A stretch of DNA of 64,000 nt from Simkaniaceae bacterium. GTDB taxonomy: Bacteria > Chlamydiota > Chlamydiia > Chlamydiales > Simkaniaceae. Shown piece after piece: positions 61,695 through 64,000 of the stretch (positions are counted from its first letter, which is position 1; every line of letters begins with the position of its first letter). The notes under the pieces are model-generated. The model did not search any database, was not told the origin of the DNA, and was given only the letters and a program-made list of their open reading frames with translations. Where the stretch lies: the NCBI GenBank assembly GCA_018399075.1, contig CP073763.1:1649842-1713841 (forward strand). Direction: 5' to 3'. The translations under genes were made by a program, and so were the position numbers.

Positions 61695-62885
61695 TTGATC
61701 ATTGAGGTCGTCATTAATAAAAAGGTATTACTCACAGGAGCTCGTTCTCTTTTTACTTTGGATTTAGCCAGACGTTTTCATGAAAAAGGATACGTGGTTT
61801 TTGCTGCTGAAACATCCTCCCATCATGTCTGCCGCTACTCCAATGCTTTTAAAAAACACTTTGTCGTTCCTAGTCCCCGCTTTAAGTCTGAGGGCTTCAT
61901 TAATGCCCTTGTCGATATTTGCAGAAAAGAAGAAATTGATCTAGTCATCCCTACTTTTGAAGAAATTTTTTGCCTTGCTAAAGGACTCGATCGCTTTCCT
62001 AAGAAGACTAAGGTCCTTTGCTCTTCCTATGAAGTCCTAGACGAGCTTCATAACAAATGGCGCTTTAATAAGAAGATCGAAACCCTTGGATTCGATACTC
62101 CAAAATCTTATCTGGTCCATTCTCAGGAAGAACTCAATAACCTCCCACTTAAAGTCCCCTATATTTTGAAGCCTAGTTATTCAAGAGCCGCCCTCTGTAT
62201 CCAAAAAGTCAATTCAAAACCCCCTCCTCAAGTTAAAATTGATCCACGAAACCCCCTTGTCGCCCAAGAGTGGCTCCATGGGAAAAAGTTCTGTTCCTAT
62301 AGTATCGCTCATAATGGAAAACTCTCAGCTCACACCCTCTATCCTGTCGACTTTTCTATCGAGGGAAATGCTTGCCTTAATTTTGAAGCAATTAATCACC
62401 CCAAAATTCAATCTTGGATTAAATCCTTTGTCGAAAAAGAAAACTTTTCCGGACAAATTGCTTTCGACTTTATAGAGACGAGCGAAGATAAGCTCTATGC
62501 CATTGAATGTAATCCTCGAGGAACAAGTGGAATAAACCTCTTCCAAGAAAAAGATAATTTTCCTGCTGCTTTTTTCGATGTCCAGGAAAAGCTAGTCACA
62601 CCAGAGCTAGGCTATTCAAAAAAGCTCGCGTGGGGAATGATCCTCTATGGCTGGAAAACAGGGCAACTATTAAAGTTTGCCAAAAAGTTTATTATGGTCG
62701 AGGATGTTATCTTTTCAAAAAAAGATCTCAAGCCATTTTTCCATCAACCACTCCTCTTCTTTGTCTATCTCTTTAGAAGCTTTAAATTGCGCTCTCGCCT
62801 CCCTGCAATGTTTACCTTCGATATTGATTGGAATGGCCAAGAAGCTACTGATCTTGAGCAAACTCCCTGTAAAGAATCGTCATAG
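61695..62885 (+). CDS. ATP-grasp enzyme of unknown substrate
   Basis: ATP-dependent carboxylate-amine/thiol ligase fold, 396 residues. The N-terminal Rossmann-like part reads VLLTGARSLFTLDLARRFHEKG; ATP-grasp motifs are PYILKPSYSRAA and the Mg site YAIECNPRGTSG. The start is TTG with no clear Shine-Dalgarno and no nearby ATG. It may add an amino acid or sugar acid; the substrate cannot be deduced. Confidence 0.8.
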   Translation: MIIEVVINKKVLLTGARSLFTLDLARRFHEKGYVVFAAETSSHHVCRYSNAFKKHFVVPSPRFKSEGFINALVDICRKEEIDLVIPTFEEIFCLAKGLDRFPKKTKVLCSSYEVLDELHNKWRFNKKIETLGFDTPKSYLVHSQEELNNLPLKVPYILKPSYSRAALCIQKVNSKPPPQVKIDPRNPLVAQEWLHGKKFCSYSIAHNGKLSAHTLYPVDFSIEGNACLNFEAINHPKIQSWIKSFVEKENFSGQIAFDFIETSEDKLYAIECNPRGTSGINLFQEKDNFPAAFFDVQEKLVTPELGYSKKLAWGMILYGWKTGQLLKFAKKFIMVEDVIFSKKDLKPFFHQPLLFFVYLFRSFKLRSRLPAMFTFDIDWNGQEATDLEQTPCKESS

Positions 62886-62969
62886 TCAAGATATTTCATG
62901 AAATATTCAGGCTAGTTGCTAAAATCCTCCACTTTCTGTAACATGACAAGAAACTTTTTGGAGTACCCT

Positions 62970-63128
62970 ATGAAAAGAAAAGTCGTCAATCCTGATATCC
63001 AACAAAAAAAACTTAAGCAAACGATTGAGAAGGAGCAAGAAAAAGATCTCAAACATGAGCTTGAAGAAGAAACCTCAGCCATTCCAAAAAAAATCCCAAA
63101 AAAGCAACCAAAAACCGGCCATAAATAA
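62970..63128 (+). CDS. small charged hypothetical protein
   Basis: A 52-residue, very Lys/Glu-rich protein, probably disordered or helical. GGAG 6 nt before the ATG at 62970 supports this start over the longer open frame from 62916. No domain recognised. It precedes adk by 27 nt. Confidence 0.5.
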   Translation: MKRKVVNPDIQQKKLKQTIEKEQEKDLKHELEEETSAIPKKIPKKQPKTGHK

Positions 63129-63155
63129 ATCATCATCTGCTATACTGCTTAATTT

Positions 63156-63917
63156 ATGATCAGAAATCTGTGTATGCTTATGTTGACTCCAATTTTAGCA
63201 ATGGCCTCAATGGCTATGCCGCTCCTTGAAGCACAAAAACAATCAAAACAAACGATTGTGTTGATCCTCCTTGGCCCTCCAGGAGCTGGAAAAGGGACTC
63301 AAGCTGGAATGCTCGCCGACACCCTTCAACTCCCCCATATTTCAACGGGTGATCTGCTGCGCAGCAATATTAAGAGAGGGACAGAACTTGGGAAAACAGC
63401 TAAAGGATACATGGAGCTTGGAAAACTTGTTCCAGATGATCTAATTCTTGCTATGTTATTTGCCCGCGTTTCTCAAGAGGATTGCCATAGAGGCTATATT
63501 CTTGATGGTTTCCCCCGGACTCTCGCGCAAGCCAAAGCCTATCATCAACGTTTGGGAAGCGAGACCAAAACGATTACTCTAAATTTAGCACTTAGCAATG
63601 AAGTGATCATTGATCGCTTGACAAAACGGATGATTTGTAAAGAGTGCAGCACCCCTTATCACCTCACCTTTTCTCCTCCAAAGAAAGAGGGAGTCTGCAA
63701 TGAATGCAATGGATCCCTTATTCAGCGAGGTGACGATAAAGAAGAAGTGATCCAAAAGAGGCTAACGGTTTATCAAACACAAACCGCTCCCCTTATTCAA
63801 TATTATTCAGACGAGAAGAGCTTGAAAGAGGTTTCATGCAATCAGCCGATTGATAAGGTTCTAAATGAGATTCTCGATTATCTTCGTGAGATTTATCGGT
63901 CGTTGAAAGAAGAGTAG
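63156..63917 (+). CDS. adk: adenylate kinase with hydrophobic N-terminal extension
   Basis: Catalyses AMP + ATP to 2 ADP. The core (from about residue 34) is standard: P loop LLGPPGAGKGTQ, STGDLLR, GYILDGFPRT and a zinc lid CKEC...CNEC. Before it lie about 33 residues, with MLMLTPILAMASMAMPLLEA, that resemble a signal peptide. No alternative ATG (several in the extension) has a Shine-Dalgarno. A TATACT box 17 nt before the first ATG suggests that start. Full length 253 against about 215 for the family. Confidence 0.9.
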   Translation: MIRNLCMLMLTPILAMASMAMPLLEAQKQSKQTIVLILLGPPGAGKGTQAGMLADTLQLPHISTGDLLRSNIKRGTELGKTAKGYMELGKLVPDDLILAMLFARVSQEDCHRGYILDGFPRTLAQAKAYHQRLGSETKTITLNLALSNEVIIDRLTKRMICKECSTPYHLTFSPPKKEGVCNECNGSLIQRGDDKEEVIQKRLTVYQTQTAPLIQYYSDEKSLKEVSCNQPIDKVLNEILDYLREIYRSLKEE

Positions 63918-64000
63918 GCGCCTCGGGCTTAAGCTCTCTCCAGCATCTAGGATGAACCCCTCGATCCCCTCTTGTGCATCTCTTTATTTTTGGAACTCTT
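63918..64000. other. window end, no assignable gene
   Basis: Eighty-three nt after adk. A minus-strand frame ending in TAG near 63949 (Lys/Arg-rich) could be the tail of a gene beyond the edge, but too little is visible. Confidence 0.3.

Noticed and set aside
63918..64000. C-terminus of a further minus-strand gene
   Set aside because: Only about 17 codons are open before the edge and no family resemblance can be judged.

Overview
The window looks like a chromosomal segment of an environmental (Parachlamydiales-type) member of the Chlamydiota. No rRNA is present, so this rests on gene content: a queuine-type tRNA-guanine transglycosylase next to a YhhQ transporter, a CHLPS-like alpha/beta hydrolase, BioY, chlamydia-style pretoxin proteins, an OprB porin, and two proteins carrying eukaryote-like catalytic signatures (a ubiquitin-specific protease and a CX5R phosphoinositide-phosphatase-like protein). 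By eye the DNA is moderately AT-rich, tightly packed, with many 1-20 nt gene overlaps. Family or genus cannot be fixed from this window.

Layout. 1-2087: citrate synthase (cut by the window edge) and malate dehydrogenase. 2157-3954: an internally duplicated membrane protein divergent from purU. 4024-8220: a compact run of thioesterase, BolA, CGFS glutaredoxin, a small Cys-rich protein, MscS channel, YhhQ and Tgt. 8303-12026: the CX5R phosphatase-like protein, a DMT permease and a disordered-start hypothetical. 12293-16870: GH1 glycosidase, tRNA-Ile and tRNA-Ala, a MATE exporter behind a structured leader, and an MBL/rhodanese protein. 16916-27964: typA, trkH, TM2 protein, CHLPS-like hydrolase, then mutarotase-like protein, NDH-2 with cNMP domain, transaldolase, DMT permease, a 2H phosphoesterase and an MFS permease.

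28128-35345 is the accessory region: a secreted polymorphic-toxin-like protein with an overlapping immunity-like gene, a second immunity-like ORF lacking a normal start, a broken membrane gene, two tandem seven-repeat YVTN propellers, a deleted IS6-family element with 22-bp inverted ends, and the ubiquitin protease. 35533-39659 is a DevBCA-like export operon with its own outer-membrane component. 39664-44766 holds a beta-propeller phytase lipoprotein, a membrane protein, an M3 peptidase and an OprB porin. 44763-49763 holds a second toxin/immunity pair flanked by two DUF805 paralogues, with an HtrA-like protease after the second one. 49909-63917 is mostly housekeeping: DoxX, MsrA, an SLC12-like cotransporter operon, Nudix, BioY, RimO, an outer-membrane barrel, dienelactone hydrolase, a PdxH-like oxidase and an adenylate kinase that both begin with export-signal-like segments, a UgpB-like binding protein and an ATP-grasp enzyme.

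Together the genes describe a host-associated bacterium that salvages host compounds (queuine, biotin, sugars, possibly phytate phosphate), exports material through a tripartite ABC system, and carries candidate effectors aimed at host ubiquitin and phosphoinositides plus two candidate toxin/immunity loci.
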